A stretch of 64,000 nt of DNA from Actinacidiphila yeochonensis CN732. Its GTDB lineage: Bacteria > Actinomycetota > Actinomycetes > Streptomycetales > Streptomycetaceae. Shown one piece after another: positions 18,263 through 26,538 of this stretch. Where the stretch lies: positions 2,232,001 to 2,296,000 of the forward strand of contig NZ_JQNR01000005.1 of the NCBI RefSeq assembly GCF_000745345.1, written 5' to 3'. Positions within the stretch are counted from its first letter, which is position 1. Every line of letters starts with the position of its first letter. A program made the position numbers and the translations under genes. A model generated the notes under the pieces. That model saw nothing but the letters and a program-made list of their open reading frames with translations. It searched no databases and had not been told where the DNA came from.

Positions 18263-19546
18263 GTGACCACCGTGACCCGTCCGTCCGGTCCGTCCGAGCC
18301 TTCGGGGGTGCCCGATCAGCGGCCGGGCGGCGGCGTCTCCGGAGAAGCGGCCCCGGCGGGTCCGGTGGGACCGGCGGCCCCGGTTGACGTGGTCTGCCTG
18401 GGCGAGACCATGGTCGCGTTCGTGCCCTCGCGGCCCGGCCCGCTCGCCGAAGTGCCGTCCTTCCACCGCGCGGTGGGCGGTGCCGAGTCCAACGTGGCCT
18501 GCGCGCTGGCCCGTTCGGGACACAGCGCCCGCTGGATCAGCCGGGTCGGCGCCGACGGGTTCGGCGACCACGTGGTGGCGACCGTCGCCGCCGCCGGGGT
18601 GGACACCAGCGCCGTCCGGCGCGACCCGCACCGGCCGACCGGCGTCTACTTCCGCACGGCGGGGGAGCGGGCCGCCACCCTGGACGCGGGCAGGCGGGCC
18701 GGGGCCGCCGGGGAGGTCGTCTACTACCGGGCGGGCTCGGCGGCGTCGGCGATGTCCCCGGAGCTGGTCCCGCGCTCCGCCGCCTGGTCCGGCCGGGTGC
18801 TGCACCTGACCGGCATCACGGCGGCGCTCTCCCCGACCTGCCGCGAGCTGCTGCGCGAGCTGACCGGGCGCGCCCCCGGCCGCCCGCTGCTCTCCTTCGA
18901 CCTCAACCACCGCCCCGCGCTCTGGCGCGGCCTGGACCCCTCCTGGACGGCCGACCTCGCGCGCGCCTGCGACCTGGTCTTCGTCGGTGAGGACGAGGCC
19001 CGCGCGGCCTGGGGGCTGCCCGACGCCGACGCGGTGCGGGCGGCGCTGCCCGAGCCGGCCGTACTGGTGGTGAAACAGGGGGAGGCGGGCGCCACCGTCT
19101 TCGCCTCGCCGCCGCCACCGACGACGCCGCCGACGCCGGGCCGGCCGGCGGGGGCGGCCGGCGCCGGTGCCGGGACGCGGCTGCACGTGCCCGCGCCCGC
19201 CGTCGAGGTGGTCGCGCACGTGGGCGCCGGGGACGGGTTCGCGGCCGGGTTCCTGTCCGCCACGCTGCGCGGCCTGCCGCTGCGGGACCGGCTGCGCCAC
19301 GGGCACCTGATGGCCGCGGCCGCCCTCACCGTCCCCGGCGACCTCGCCGAGCCGCCGTCCCGCGCGCGCCTCGACGCCCTGGCCGCGCTGGACGACGCGT
19401 CATGGGCGGCGCTGCGGCTCGCCCCCGGCTGGACGGCCGCTGGCCTGACTCCCGGCACGGTTCCGGGTGCCGCCGGCACGGGCGCGGGCAGCGTCGCCGT
19501 GGCGGGCCCGGCCGCCGCCGACGGCCGGGACGGGGGCGCGGCGTGA
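18263..19546 (+). CDS. PfkB family carbohydrate kinase
   Basis: This 427-residue ribokinase-family enzyme has the N-terminal VDVVCLGETMVAFVPSRPG, the sugar-binding GGAESNVACALARSGH and the C-terminal catalytic motif HVGAGDGFAAGF with the general-base Asp. The GETMV/F type of N-terminus is common in 2-keto-3-deoxygluconate kinases, so that substrate is possible. The first 40 residues are Pro/Gly-rich, and a disordered insertion (PPPPTTPPTPG) follows the VVKQGEAGATV strand. The start is GTG 18263. It is 19 nt from the IclR gene and in one operon with it and ridA. Confidence 0.82.
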   Translation: MTTVTRPSGPSEPSGVPDQRPGGGVSGEAAPAGPVGPAAPVDVVCLGETMVAFVPSRPGPLAEVPSFHRAVGGAESNVACALARSGHSARWISRVGADGFGDHVVATVAAAGVDTSAVRRDPHRPTGVYFRTAGERAATLDAGRRAGAAGEVVYYRAGSAASAMSPELVPRSAAWSGRVLHLTGITAALSPTCRELLRELTGRAPGRPLLSFDLNHRPALWRGLDPSWTADLARACDLVFVGEDEARAAWGLPDADAVRAALPEPAVLVVKQGEAGATVFASPPPPTTPPTPGRPAGAAGAGAGTRLHVPAPAVEVVAHVGAGDGFAAGFLSATLRGLPLRDRLRHGHLMAAAALTVPGDLAEPPSRARLDALAALDDASWAALRLAPGWTAAGLTPGTVPGAAGTGAGSVAVAGPAAADGRDGGAA

Positions 19547-19565
19547 CCGGCCGGGGGAGGGGCCG

Positions 19566-20504
19566 ATGAGCCAGACCGTGGACCGGGCGCTGCGTATCCT
19601 GCCGCTGCTCGCCGAGGGCCCGGCGGGCCTTGAGCAGGTCGCCGCGCGGCTGGAGGTGCACAAGTCGACCGCCCTGCGGTTGCTGCGCACCCTGCGCGAG
19701 CACGGCCTGGTCTACCGCCAGCAGGACCAGCGCTACCGGCTGGGCGCGCGGCTGTTCGCACTGGCCCAGCAGGCGGTGGAGGCGCTCGACATCCGGGAGA
19801 CCGCCCGCCCGCACCTGCTCGACCTCAACGAGGAGACCGGCCACACCGTCCATCTGGCGGTGTACGAGCAGGGCGAGGTGGTGTACATCGACAAGGTCGA
19901 CAGCCGCTACCCGGTCCGGATGTACTCCCGGATCGGCCGGCCGGTCGCCATCACGGTGGCCGCCGTGGCCAAGCTGCTGCTGGCCGACCTGCCCGAGCCG
20001 CAGCGGCGCGAGGCCGTCGCCCGCCTGGAGTACCCGCGCTACACCCCCCGCTCCACCCCGGACGCCGCCGCGTACCTCGCCGAGCTGGCCCGGGTGCGGG
20101 AACAGGGCTGGGCGGAGGACCGCGGCGGCCACGAGGAGTCGATCAACTGCGTGGCCGCGCCCGTCCGCGGGCCCGACGGCCGGGTCTGGGCCGCCCTGTC
20201 GCTCTCCGCGCCCGACGTGGTGGTCACGGCGGACGAGCTGTCGCGGCTGCGCCCCTTGGTCCAGCGCACGGCGGAGGCGGTCGGCCGTGAGCTGTGCGGG
20301 GCCGACCCGCGCCCGCCGCACCAGGCCGGCCCGCCGGGCCCGGCGTCGCCGCTGTCCCCCGTACCCGCACCGTCACGCGCCCTGCCGTCCGGCCGGTCCG
20401 CGGGCCTCGCGCCCCGGCCCCGCCGGGACGCCCGGCCGGCCCGGAACCTGCCCGCCGGTTCCCCCGCAGTACCGCACTCCACGAGCGAGGACCCCCCGTC
20501 ATGA
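19566..20504 (+). CDS. IclR family transcriptional regulator
   Basis: This protein has 312 residues. The N-terminal winged helix is clear (VDRALRILPLLAEGPAGLEQ, then VHKSTALRLLRTLREHGLV), followed by the ligand-binding GAF-like domain (ETGHTVHLAVYEQGEVVYID, and CVAAPVRGPDGRVWAALSLS). The last 65 residues are Pro/Ala-rich and probably disordered; that is longer than usual for the family. It sits between the kinase and ridA genes, and its stop overlaps the ridA start as ATGA. It likely represses the divergent deaminase/deacylase genes through the site at 17867-17894. Confidence 0.85.
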   Translation: MSQTVDRALRILPLLAEGPAGLEQVAARLEVHKSTALRLLRTLREHGLVYRQQDQRYRLGARLFALAQQAVEALDIRETARPHLLDLNEETGHTVHLAVYEQGEVVYIDKVDSRYPVRMYSRIGRPVAITVAAVAKLLLADLPEPQRREAVARLEYPRYTPRSTPDAAAYLAELARVREQGWAEDRGGHEESINCVAAPVRGPDGRVWAALSLSAPDVVVTADELSRLRPLVQRTAEAVGRELCGADPRPPHQAGPPGPASPLSPVPAPSRALPSGRSAGLAPRPRRDARPARNLPAGSPAVPHSTSEDPPS

Positions 20505-20944
20505 GCCACTTCCCCGAGCCCAACCCCGACCAGCTGCCCCACCTGCCCAAGACCGCGATCACGCCGTCCACCCACACCGTGCCGCCCGCGCGGTTCTCGC
20601 ACGGGGTGCGCAAGGGGAACATCCTCCAGGTCGCCGGGCAGGTCGGCTTCGGGCCGGCGGTGGAGGGCCGGCCGCCGGCGCCGGTCGGGCCCACCCTGCG
20701 CGAGCAGACCCTCCAGACGCTGGAGAACGTCCGGGCCGTGCTGGAGGCCGGCGGCGCCACCTGGGAGGACGCGGTGATGATCCGCGCCTACCTCACCGAC
20801 ACCGGCCACTTCGCCGAGTTCAACGAGGTGTGGAACGGCTACTTCGCCGACCTCGTACAGCCCCCCGCCGCCCGCACCACCGTCTATGTCGGGCTCCCGC
20901 AGGGGCTGCTGGTGGAGATCGACGCGCTCGCCGTCCTCGGCTGA
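20501..20944 (+). CDS. ridA: RidA family enamine/imine deaminase
   Basis: This 147-residue member of the YjgF/YER057c/UK114 family would hydrolyse reactive enamines/imines released by PLP enzymes. Motifs seen are NILQVAGQVGFGP, TLQTLENVRAVLEAGGATWE, and PPAARTTVYVGLPQGLLVEI. The last contains the Arg that in RidA binds the substrate carboxylate. The N-terminal 30 residues extend the usual 130-residue length slightly. The start ATG overlaps the iclR stop, so translation is coupled. Its presence beside a PLP deaminase fits a damage-control role. Confidence 0.85.
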   Translation: MSHFPEPNPDQLPHLPKTAITPSTHTVPPARFSHGVRKGNILQVAGQVGFGPAVEGRPPAPVGPTLREQTLQTLENVRAVLEAGGATWEDAVMIRAYLTDTGHFAEFNEVWNGYFADLVQPPAARTTVYVGLPQGLLVEIDALAVLG

Positions 20945-21033
20945 CGGCCCGGAGCCCGCAGCCGCGGCGGACGGGGGCGGCGCCCGGACCGGCGCGCCGC
21001 CCCTCTCGCCCCGCGCTGCGGCGGGACCCCGCG

Positions 21034-21056
21034 ACAGCCCCGCGGCGCGGGGCTGT
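21034..21056. terminator. Hairpin between ridA and the chitinase gene
   Basis: ACAGCCCCGC (21034-21043) and GCGGGGCTGT (21047-21056) form a perfect 10-bp stem with a 3-nt loop. It lies between convergent genes and could terminate both. Confidence 0.6.
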
Positions 21057-21064
21057 TCAGCCGG

Positions 21065-22603
21065 TCACGACATCCCGTGGACGTGCGCTCCGACCGTGTT
21101 GGACCAGGTGTTGCCCGCCGCCGCGTCCCAGTTGGTGGACCAGGTCATCGCGCCGCGGATGGTCGGCCACTTCGCCGACGGGTGGAAGCTGCCGCAACCG
21201 GTGCCCTGCGCCAGGCAGTCCAGCGCGTTGTCGACCACGCTGGGCGAGACGTAGCCGGAGCCGGCCGCGCTGGTGGACGCCGGGGTGCCGATGCCGACCT
21301 GGCTCGGGTCGAGTCCGGCCTGGATCGCGGTGCACGCCAGCGTGGTGATGAAGTCGACCGTGCCCTGGCTGTACACGCCCCCGTCGCAGCCGTTCATCGA
21401 ACCGCTGTTGTAGTACTGGGTGTTGACGACGGTGAGGATGTCCTTGATCTTCAGCGCGGTGGCCAGGTAGTCGCTGGAGGCCGAGAGCATGTCGATGGTC
21501 TGCGGGGCCATGGTGATGACCAGGCCCGATCCGGCCTTCGAGCTCAGGGAGCGCAGCGCCTGCGACATGTACGTCGGGTTGATGCCGTTCTCCAGGTCGA
21601 TGTCGACGCCGTTGAACCCGTAGGTCTGCATCAGGCTGTAGACGCTGTTGGCGAAGTTCGTCGCCGAGGTGGAGTCGGTCACCGAGATGGTGCCGTTCTG
21701 GCCGCCGACGGAGATGACCACCTTCTTGCCGGCCGCCTGCTTGGCGGCGATGTCCGCCTTGAACTGGGCGTCGGTGTAGTTGAGCGCCGGGTCGAGGGAG
21801 AAGGTGACCGCGCCGGGCGTGGTGGTGGAGGTGGCGAAGGCGACCGCGATGATGTCGTACTGGTTCTGCACCTGGGCGATCGTCTGCTTCGTCGCGCCGT
21901 TGTCGAAGTCCTGCCAGTAGCCGGTGACCGCGTGCTTGGGCAGGCCGGTCGCGGGCGGCGTGACCGGGGTCGTCGGCGGCGTGGTGGGCGGGGTGGTCGG
22001 CGTGTGGTGGGGGCGTGGTCGGGGCGTCGTCGGCGGTGTCGTGGTGCCGCCGCTGCCGGCCGGGCCGCTGAGCACCACGTCGTCGGCGTCGTAGGCGGGT
22101 TGGGCGTACCAGCCGTGCAGGTAGACCGTCACCGAGTGGGTGCTCGCGCCGGTGGTGAAGGAGGTGCTGAGCTGGGTGTACGAGGAGGCGCTCGGCGTCC
22201 AGGTGGACGGGTCGGTGCCGCCGGTGCCGGAGGCGCCGAGGTAGACGTAGGCGCCCTCCACCCACGCGCTCAGCGAGTACTGCGAGTTGGGCTGCACGCT
22301 GACGGTCTGCGAGCACTGGGCGGTGTCCGCGTTGGACGGCGCCGCCTGGAGTGCGGCCGAGCCCGAGTGGACCGGGCTGGTGACGGTGGTCGCGCCGCCG
22401 GTACAGGTCCAGCCGGAGAGGCCGGACTCGAAGCCCGGGTTCGCGACGAGGTTGGTGGTGGCGGCGCTCGCCTGGGGGCCGGCGACCAGGGCCACGCAGG
22501 AGCCGACCACGGCCGCGGCGCTGAGTCCGGCCAGGGCGCGGCGCCTGACGCGGGACCGTGCGGCGGCGCGGCCCTCCGGGTGAGAGCGGGTTGTACGTTC
22601 CAC
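21065..22603 (-). CDS. Secreted GH18 chitinase with N-terminal carbohydrate-binding module
   Basis: The 512-residue enzyme hydrolyses beta-1,4-GlcNAc links in chitin. It starts at GTG 22603 with AGGAGG upstream. A signal peptide with Arg-rich start and hydrophobic core (LAGLSAAAVVGSCVALVAG) ends near residue 46 at ASAA. A CBM follows (NLVANPGFESGLSGWTC), then a Thr/Pro linker at about residues 190-225. The GH18 barrel has AAGKKVVISVGGQ and the catalytic GVDIDLEN, in which the DxDxE Glu is present. It would act outside the cell. The upstream region holds 12-bp direct repeats of the type known in streptomycete chitinase promoters. Confidence 0.92.
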   Translation of the reverse strand: MERTTRSHPEGRAAARSRVRRRALAGLSAAAVVGSCVALVAGPQASAATTNLVANPGFESGLSGWTCTGGATTVTSPVHSGSAALQAAPSNADTAQCSQTVSVQPNSQYSLSAWVEGAYVYLGASGTGGTDPSTWTPSASSYTQLSTSFTTGASTHSVTVYLHGWYAQPAYDADDVVLSGPAGSGGTTTPPTTPRPRPHHTPTTPPTTPPTTPVTPPATGLPKHAVTGYWQDFDNGATKQTIAQVQNQYDIIAVAFATSTTTPGAVTFSLDPALNYTDAQFKADIAAKQAAGKKVVISVGGQNGTISVTDSTSATNFANSVYSLMQTYGFNGVDIDLENGINPTYMSQALRSLSSKAGSGLVITMAPQTIDMLSASSDYLATALKIKDILTVVNTQYYNSGSMNGCDGGVYSQGTVDFITTLACTAIQAGLDPSQVGIGTPASTSAAGSGYVSPSVVDNALDCLAQGTGCGSFHPSAKWPTIRGAMTWSTNWDAAAGNTWSNTVGAHVHGMS

Positions 22604-22744
22604 GACTGCCTCCTGGGTGTGGGGAGTTGGGGGTGCGCGGGCGACTGCCGACAGGACGACGATGCGGGGGAGACGGGCGGCGCGAGAGGGGGAGTGGTGG
22701 GGCGGGCGGGCCGACCTGTCATGAACACATGCGGTAGGAGAAAG

Positions 22745-22775
22745 TTGGTCCAGACCAATGCGGTTGTCAAGACCT
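22745..22775 (-). promoter_or_regulatory. DasR-like / chitinase direct-repeat site
   Basis: TTGGTCCAGACCAA (22745-22758) matches the core of the DasR-responsive element and of the 12-bp repeat TGGTCCAGACCT known from Streptomyces chitinase genes. A second, weaker copy (TTGTCAAGACCT, 22764-22775) follows 18 bp later in the same orientation. It lies about 145 bp upstream of the chitinase start, so chitin/GlcNAc control is likely. Confidence 0.65.
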
Positions 22776-22917
22776 CTGGTGGACACCTGTCGTTCACCGA
22801 TCCCGATGCGCGACTTTCGGCACCCGGACGGCCGCACGTCGATAAGCTGACGACCGCGTACGTCCACGCGGTCCGGACCGGCCCACCGGCCGCCGCACGC
22901 AGATGGGGAGGTGCCGC

Positions 22918-23766
22918 ATGCCGGGCGTCATCACGGTCACCGCGGACGATCTCACGCTCTCGCTCGAGGATCATCTGGCGCGCACCTCCGCCGCGTTGGA
23001 GGCCAACGGCCACCTCGTGGTGCTCGCCCCCGCCGAGCCGGCCGACCCCGCGCGGCGGCGGACGCACACGGTGCGGGCGATGCTGGACGGCGACCGGATC
23101 GCCATCGTGCCGCTGGCCGTTCCGCCGCTGGCCCGCACCCTCCTCGGCGAGCAGCTGCGCCAGCTCGCGACCGCCGACCTCGGGCCCGGCGTGCTGGCCG
23201 GCGCCGCCCGGCTGCTGTCGTACTACCTCTACTCCGGTGCCCTGCTGGCCTCCGTCAGCAAGCTGGACCGGGTTCCGGTGAGCGTCGGCGCCCACGTCAA
23301 GTCCCTCGTCCCCGGGCGCCACTTCGCCGTGCTCGCACACCCCGAGCCGTACCTCGGCGAGGCCGACGAGCAGCACGTGCCGCCGGGCCCCGGCTACCAC
23401 ACCCAGCTCGCCGTGGCCGGCGACGCCCTCGACACCGGCTGGGTGGCCGGCCCGCTCGCCGCGGCCTGGCACACCCAGCACCTGCGGCAGGTGCCGCTGC
23501 CGCCCGACTCCGCCTCCTGGTGGGGAACGTCGCGGCTGGTCGAGTTCACCGCCTACATCGCCGACATCGGCATGCTCTACCAACTCGTCACCTCCGTACG
23601 CCGCGACACCTGCACCTGGTGCGGCCTGGAGGCGATCGGCGACCAGTGCCTGTTCTGCGCCACCCGACTGGGCGAGCGCGCGGCCCCCGCCCGGCACGCC
23701 GCGCCCGCCTCCGGGCGCTCCGTGGAGGCGCCCACCCGCCCCCAACTCGAACCCCACAAGCGTTAG
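22918..23766 (+). CDS. Zinc-ribbon protein at the head of the Tad locus, function unknown
   Basis: This 282-residue protein has no family I can name. ATG 22918 follows GGGGAGGTG. The body is a mixed alpha/beta sequence (ITVTADDLTLSLEDHLARTS, then LARTLLGEQLRQLATADL), without signal peptide or membrane segments. Near the C-terminus it has two CxxC pairs (TCTWCGLEAIGDQCLFCATR), a probable zinc ribbon. The last 30 residues are Pro/Ala-rich. Its stop is 12 nt from the cpaB start, so it is very likely the first gene of the Tad operon, and may be a regulator or cytoplasmic assembly factor. Confidence 0.65.
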   Translation: MPGVITVTADDLTLSLEDHLARTSAALEANGHLVVLAPAEPADPARRRTHTVRAMLDGDRIAIVPLAVPPLARTLLGEQLRQLATADLGPGVLAGAARLLSYYLYSGALLASVSKLDRVPVSVGAHVKSLVPGRHFAVLAHPEPYLGEADEQHVPPGPGYHTQLAVAGDALDTGWVAGPLAAAWHTQHLRQVPLPPDSASWWGTSRLVEFTAYIADIGMLYQLVTSVRRDTCTWCGLEAIGDQCLFCATRLGERAAPARHAAPASGRSVEAPTRPQLEPHKR

Positions 23767-23778
23767 GTGCCGCCGCAC

Positions 23779-24510
23779 ATGAACTCACGTCAGCGCCGTG
23801 GCGCGGTCCTGCTCGTGGTCTCCGTGGTCTGCGCGGTGGCCGCCTTCGCCGGCGTCGTCGCCGTGGTCAGTGACGCCCGCTCGCAGGTCGGGAAGAAGAC
23901 CACCGCGTACGAACTCACCACCGACGTCCCCGCGTACACCCCGCTGGACTCCTCCAAGGTTCGGCGGATCGACGTACCGGAGCGGTGGCTGCCCGCCACG
24001 GCGCTGAGCGACCCCGGCTCCTTCCAGGGCAAGATCGCCGCCGTGCCGCTGAAGAAGGGCTCGCTGCTCCAGTCGGGCATGGTCGCCGCCAAGCCGTCGC
24101 TGCGCCCCGGCCAGATGGAGATCGCCATCATGATCGACGCCGAGACCGGCGTGGCCGGGAAGATCACCCCGGGCGCGCGGGTCAACATCTTCGCCACCTT
24201 CGCCGGCCGCACCGACTCCCAGCCGGACACCTCCAAGATCATCGTCACCGACGCGCAGGTCCTCGACGTGGGCGAGATCCGCGCCTTCGACAAGGACGTG
24301 AACAGCCAGCGGCAGTCCGAGCAGGGCGTGCCCATCACCTTCGCACTCGACGCCGCGGACGCCCAACGCGTCGCGTACGCCGAGTCGTTCGCCGAACACG
24401 TGCGGCTCGCACTGGTGGCTCCGGGCGACACCTCGGCCCCGCCGCAGAGCGACCGCTCGTACACCCTCTCCGGCGACAACGGGGCCTCCTCCGCCGGGAG
24501 TCCGCAGTGA
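23779..24510 (+). CDS. cpaB: Flp pilus assembly protein CpaB (SAF domain)
   Basis: This 243-residue protein has one N-terminal membrane segment (GAVLLVVSVVCAVAAFAGVV) and then the SAF/RcpC-like region (VPAYTPLDSSKVRRIDVPER, later PLKKGSLLQSGMV and GVAGKITPGARVNIFATFAG). CpaB/RcpC is a periplasmic or extracytoplasmic Tad assembly protein. I chose ATG 23779 with AGGTG upstream; an in-frame GTG 23767 directly follows the previous stop. The next gene starts 49 nt later. Confidence 0.82.
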   Translation: MNSRQRRGAVLLVVSVVCAVAAFAGVVAVVSDARSQVGKKTTAYELTTDVPAYTPLDSSKVRRIDVPERWLPATALSDPGSFQGKIAAVPLKKGSLLQSGMVAAKPSLRPGQMEIAIMIDAETGVAGKITPGARVNIFATFAGRTDSQPDTSKIIVTDAQVLDVGEIRAFDKDVNSQRQSEQGVPITFALDAADAQRVAYAESFAEHVRLALVAPGDTSAPPQSDRSYTLSGDNGASSAGSPQ

Positions 24511-24559
24511 TCCGGGCAACGGCGACGGCGACGGCGGCCGACCCGACGGGAGGGGCGAG

Positions 24560-26134
24560 ATGACCGTACGCGTCATGGCCGGCACCGGGGACCCGGACGC
24601 CGCGCGCGCCCTCGTCGGCCTGCTCGGACAGCTCCCCGGCGCCGAACCCGGCCCCGTACTGCGGGACTCCGCCGCGCTGCTCGACGCGCTCGTCCAGGCC
24701 GCCGAACCCGGCCTGGACGAACTGCCCGAGGTGGTCGTCGTCCACGAGACGATCGGGCCGATGCCCCCGCTGGACCTGGTCCGCGAGGTCGCGCTGCGCT
24801 ACCCCGCGGTCGGCGTCGTCCTGCTCACCGCCGACCCCGGCCCCGCCATGCTCGCCGCCGCGATGAACGCCGGAGCCCGCGGCGTCATCGGACTCCCGCT
24901 CAACTACGACGAGTTGGGCGCCCGCGTGGAGGCCGCCGCCTCCTGGGCCGCGGGGGTGCGCCGCCACCTCAGCCCCGGCCGGGCCGCGCTGCCCGCCGTG
25001 GCCGGCGGCACCGTGGTGGCCGTGGCCGGAGCCAAGGGCGGCGTCGGCACCACCGTCACCGCCATCCACCTCGCGCTGGCCGCGCACGCCGCCGGACGCT
25101 CCACCGCCCTGGTCGACCTCGACCTCCAGGGCGGCGACGTCGCCTCCTACCTCGACGTGCAGTTCCGCCGCTCGATCGCCGACCTCGCCGACATCGCCGA
25201 CGTCTCCTCCCGGGTCCTCAACGACGCCATGTACGTCCACGAGTCGGGGCCCGCCCTGCTGCTCGCCCCGGCCGAGGGCGAACGCGCCGAGGACGTCGGC
25301 GACCGCACCGCCCGGCTGGTGCTGGCCGCCCTGCGGCAGCGGTACGAGGTGGTCGTCGTCGACTGCGGCACCCTCGTCACCGGCGCCAACGCCGTCGCGG
25401 TGGAGACCGCCGACACCGCCGTCCTGGTCACCACGCCCGACGTGGTCGCCGTACGCGCCGCCAAGCGGATGGTGCGGATGTGGGACCGGCTGCAGATCCG
25501 CAAGCCGCAGGACACCACCACCCTCGTCAACCGCCACACCCGGGGCAGCGAGATCCAGCCCTCACTGATCGCCCGGATCGCCGGCACCAGGATCGCCACC
25601 GCCGCCGTCCCGGCCGCCTACCGCGAACTCCAGCCGGTGATCGACGCCGGCCGGCTGCACGACCTCGACGCCCGCTCCACCGTCCGCGCCGGCATCCAGG
25701 CGCTGGCCGTCGAACTCGGCCTGGCGGCGGGCCCGCTGCCCGCCCAGCGCGGCGGCGGCCGACGCCTGCGCCGCGCCGACCGGGACCGGGGCCAGATGGT
25801 GCTGGAGACGCTGGGCATGACCCCGCTCATCCTCATCACCCTCGTCCTCGTGTGGCAGGCCGTGCTCGCCGGCTACACCTTCACCCTCGCCGGCGACGCC
25901 GCCGACCGGGCCGCCCGCGCCGCCGCCGTCGGCTCCGACACGGACGCGGCGGCCCGCCACGACCTGCCCGGCGCCTGGGCCGACGGCCTCAGCGGTCCGG
26001 ACGTCGCGAGGAGCGGCGGGCAGGTCGCCGTCACCCTCGGCCTCAGGGTGCCCGTCCTCTTCCCGGGCGCTGTCGACTTCCCCGTCACCGTGCACGGCCA
26101 TGCCAGCACCGTGGACGAGAAGGACACGCCGTGA
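24560..26134 (+). CDS. TadZ/CpaE-like ATPase fused to a TadE-like pseudopilin
   Basis: This protein has 524 residues. Residues 1-130 look like a receiver-type domain (VGVVLLTADPGPAMLAAAMN, AGARGVIGLPLNYDELG). Residues 150-395 are a MinD/ParA-like ATPase with a deviant Walker A (VAGAKGGVGTTVTAIHLAL), DLDLQGGDVASYLDV and VVVDCGT. This is the TadZ/CpaE localisation factor of Tad pili. From residue 408 it continues as a TadE-like segment: RDRGQMVLETLG followed by a hydrophobic helix (MTPLILITLVLVWQAVLAG) and an extracytoplasmic tail. G411-Q412 matches a prepilin cleavage site. A fusion is unusual. Because other genes here carry single-base deletions, a lost stop or frame at about 25740-25790 is the alternative. 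Its stop overlaps the next start as GTGA. Confidence 0.78.
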   Translation: MTVRVMAGTGDPDAARALVGLLGQLPGAEPGPVLRDSAALLDALVQAAEPGLDELPEVVVVHETIGPMPPLDLVREVALRYPAVGVVLLTADPGPAMLAAAMNAGARGVIGLPLNYDELGARVEAAASWAAGVRRHLSPGRAALPAVAGGTVVAVAGAKGGVGTTVTAIHLALAAHAAGRSTALVDLDLQGGDVASYLDVQFRRSIADLADIADVSSRVLNDAMYVHESGPALLLAPAEGERAEDVGDRTARLVLAALRQRYEVVVVDCGTLVTGANAVAVETADTAVLVTTPDVVAVRAAKRMVRMWDRLQIRKPQDTTTLVNRHTRGSEIQPSLIARIAGTRIATAAVPAAYRELQPVIDAGRLHDLDARSTVRAGIQALAVELGLAAGPLPAQRGGGRRLRRADRDRGQMVLETLGMTPLILITLVLVWQAVLAGYTFTLAGDAADRAARAAAVGSDTDAAARHDLPGAWADGLSGPDVARSGGQVAVTLGLRVPVLFPGAVDFPVTVHGHASTVDEKDTP

Positions 26135-26538
26135 GCGGGCGGCCTGCGCGGAGGCGCCGCCGGGGGCAGGCCGGGCAGTCCGGGCAGGCGTCCCTGGAGT
26201 ACCTGGGCATGCTGCCGTTCCTGCTGCTCATCGCGCTGGCCGGCATCCAGCTCGGCATCGCCGCCTACTGCGGCTCGCAGGCCGGCACCGCCGCCCGCAC
26301 CGCCGCGCGCACCGCCGCCCTGCCCGACCCGGACGGCGGGACCGGCAACGGCAGCGCCGCGGGGGAGGCCGCCGTCAGCGGCTGGGTCAACCCCACCATC
26401 ACGTACCCCGTCGACTCCGCCGACACCGTCACCGCGCGCGCCCGCGTCAGCGTCCCGTCCGTACTGCCCGGCATCCGCCTCTTCGGGCCCGTGCACCGCG
26501 ACGCCACCATGCCGAAGGAGAAGGAGGTGACACCGTGA
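26131..26538 (+). CDS. TadE-like pseudopilin
   Basis: This 135-residue protein has a short basic leader (GRPARRRRRGQAGQS), a GQASLEYLG prepilin motif and a single hydrophobic helix (MLPFLLLIALAGIQLGIAAY), then a small extracytoplasmic domain. Tad pseudopilins are processed by the locus prepilin peptidase and act in pilus assembly. GTG 26131 overlaps the previous TGA, and its own stop overlaps cpaF, so translation of the three genes is coupled. Confidence 0.82.
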   Translation: MSGRPARRRRRGQAGQSGQASLEYLGMLPFLLLIALAGIQLGIAAYCGSQAGTAARTAARTAALPDPDGGTGNGSAAGEAAVSGWVNPTITYPVDSADTVTARARVSVPSVLPGIRLFGPVHRDATMPKEKEVTP

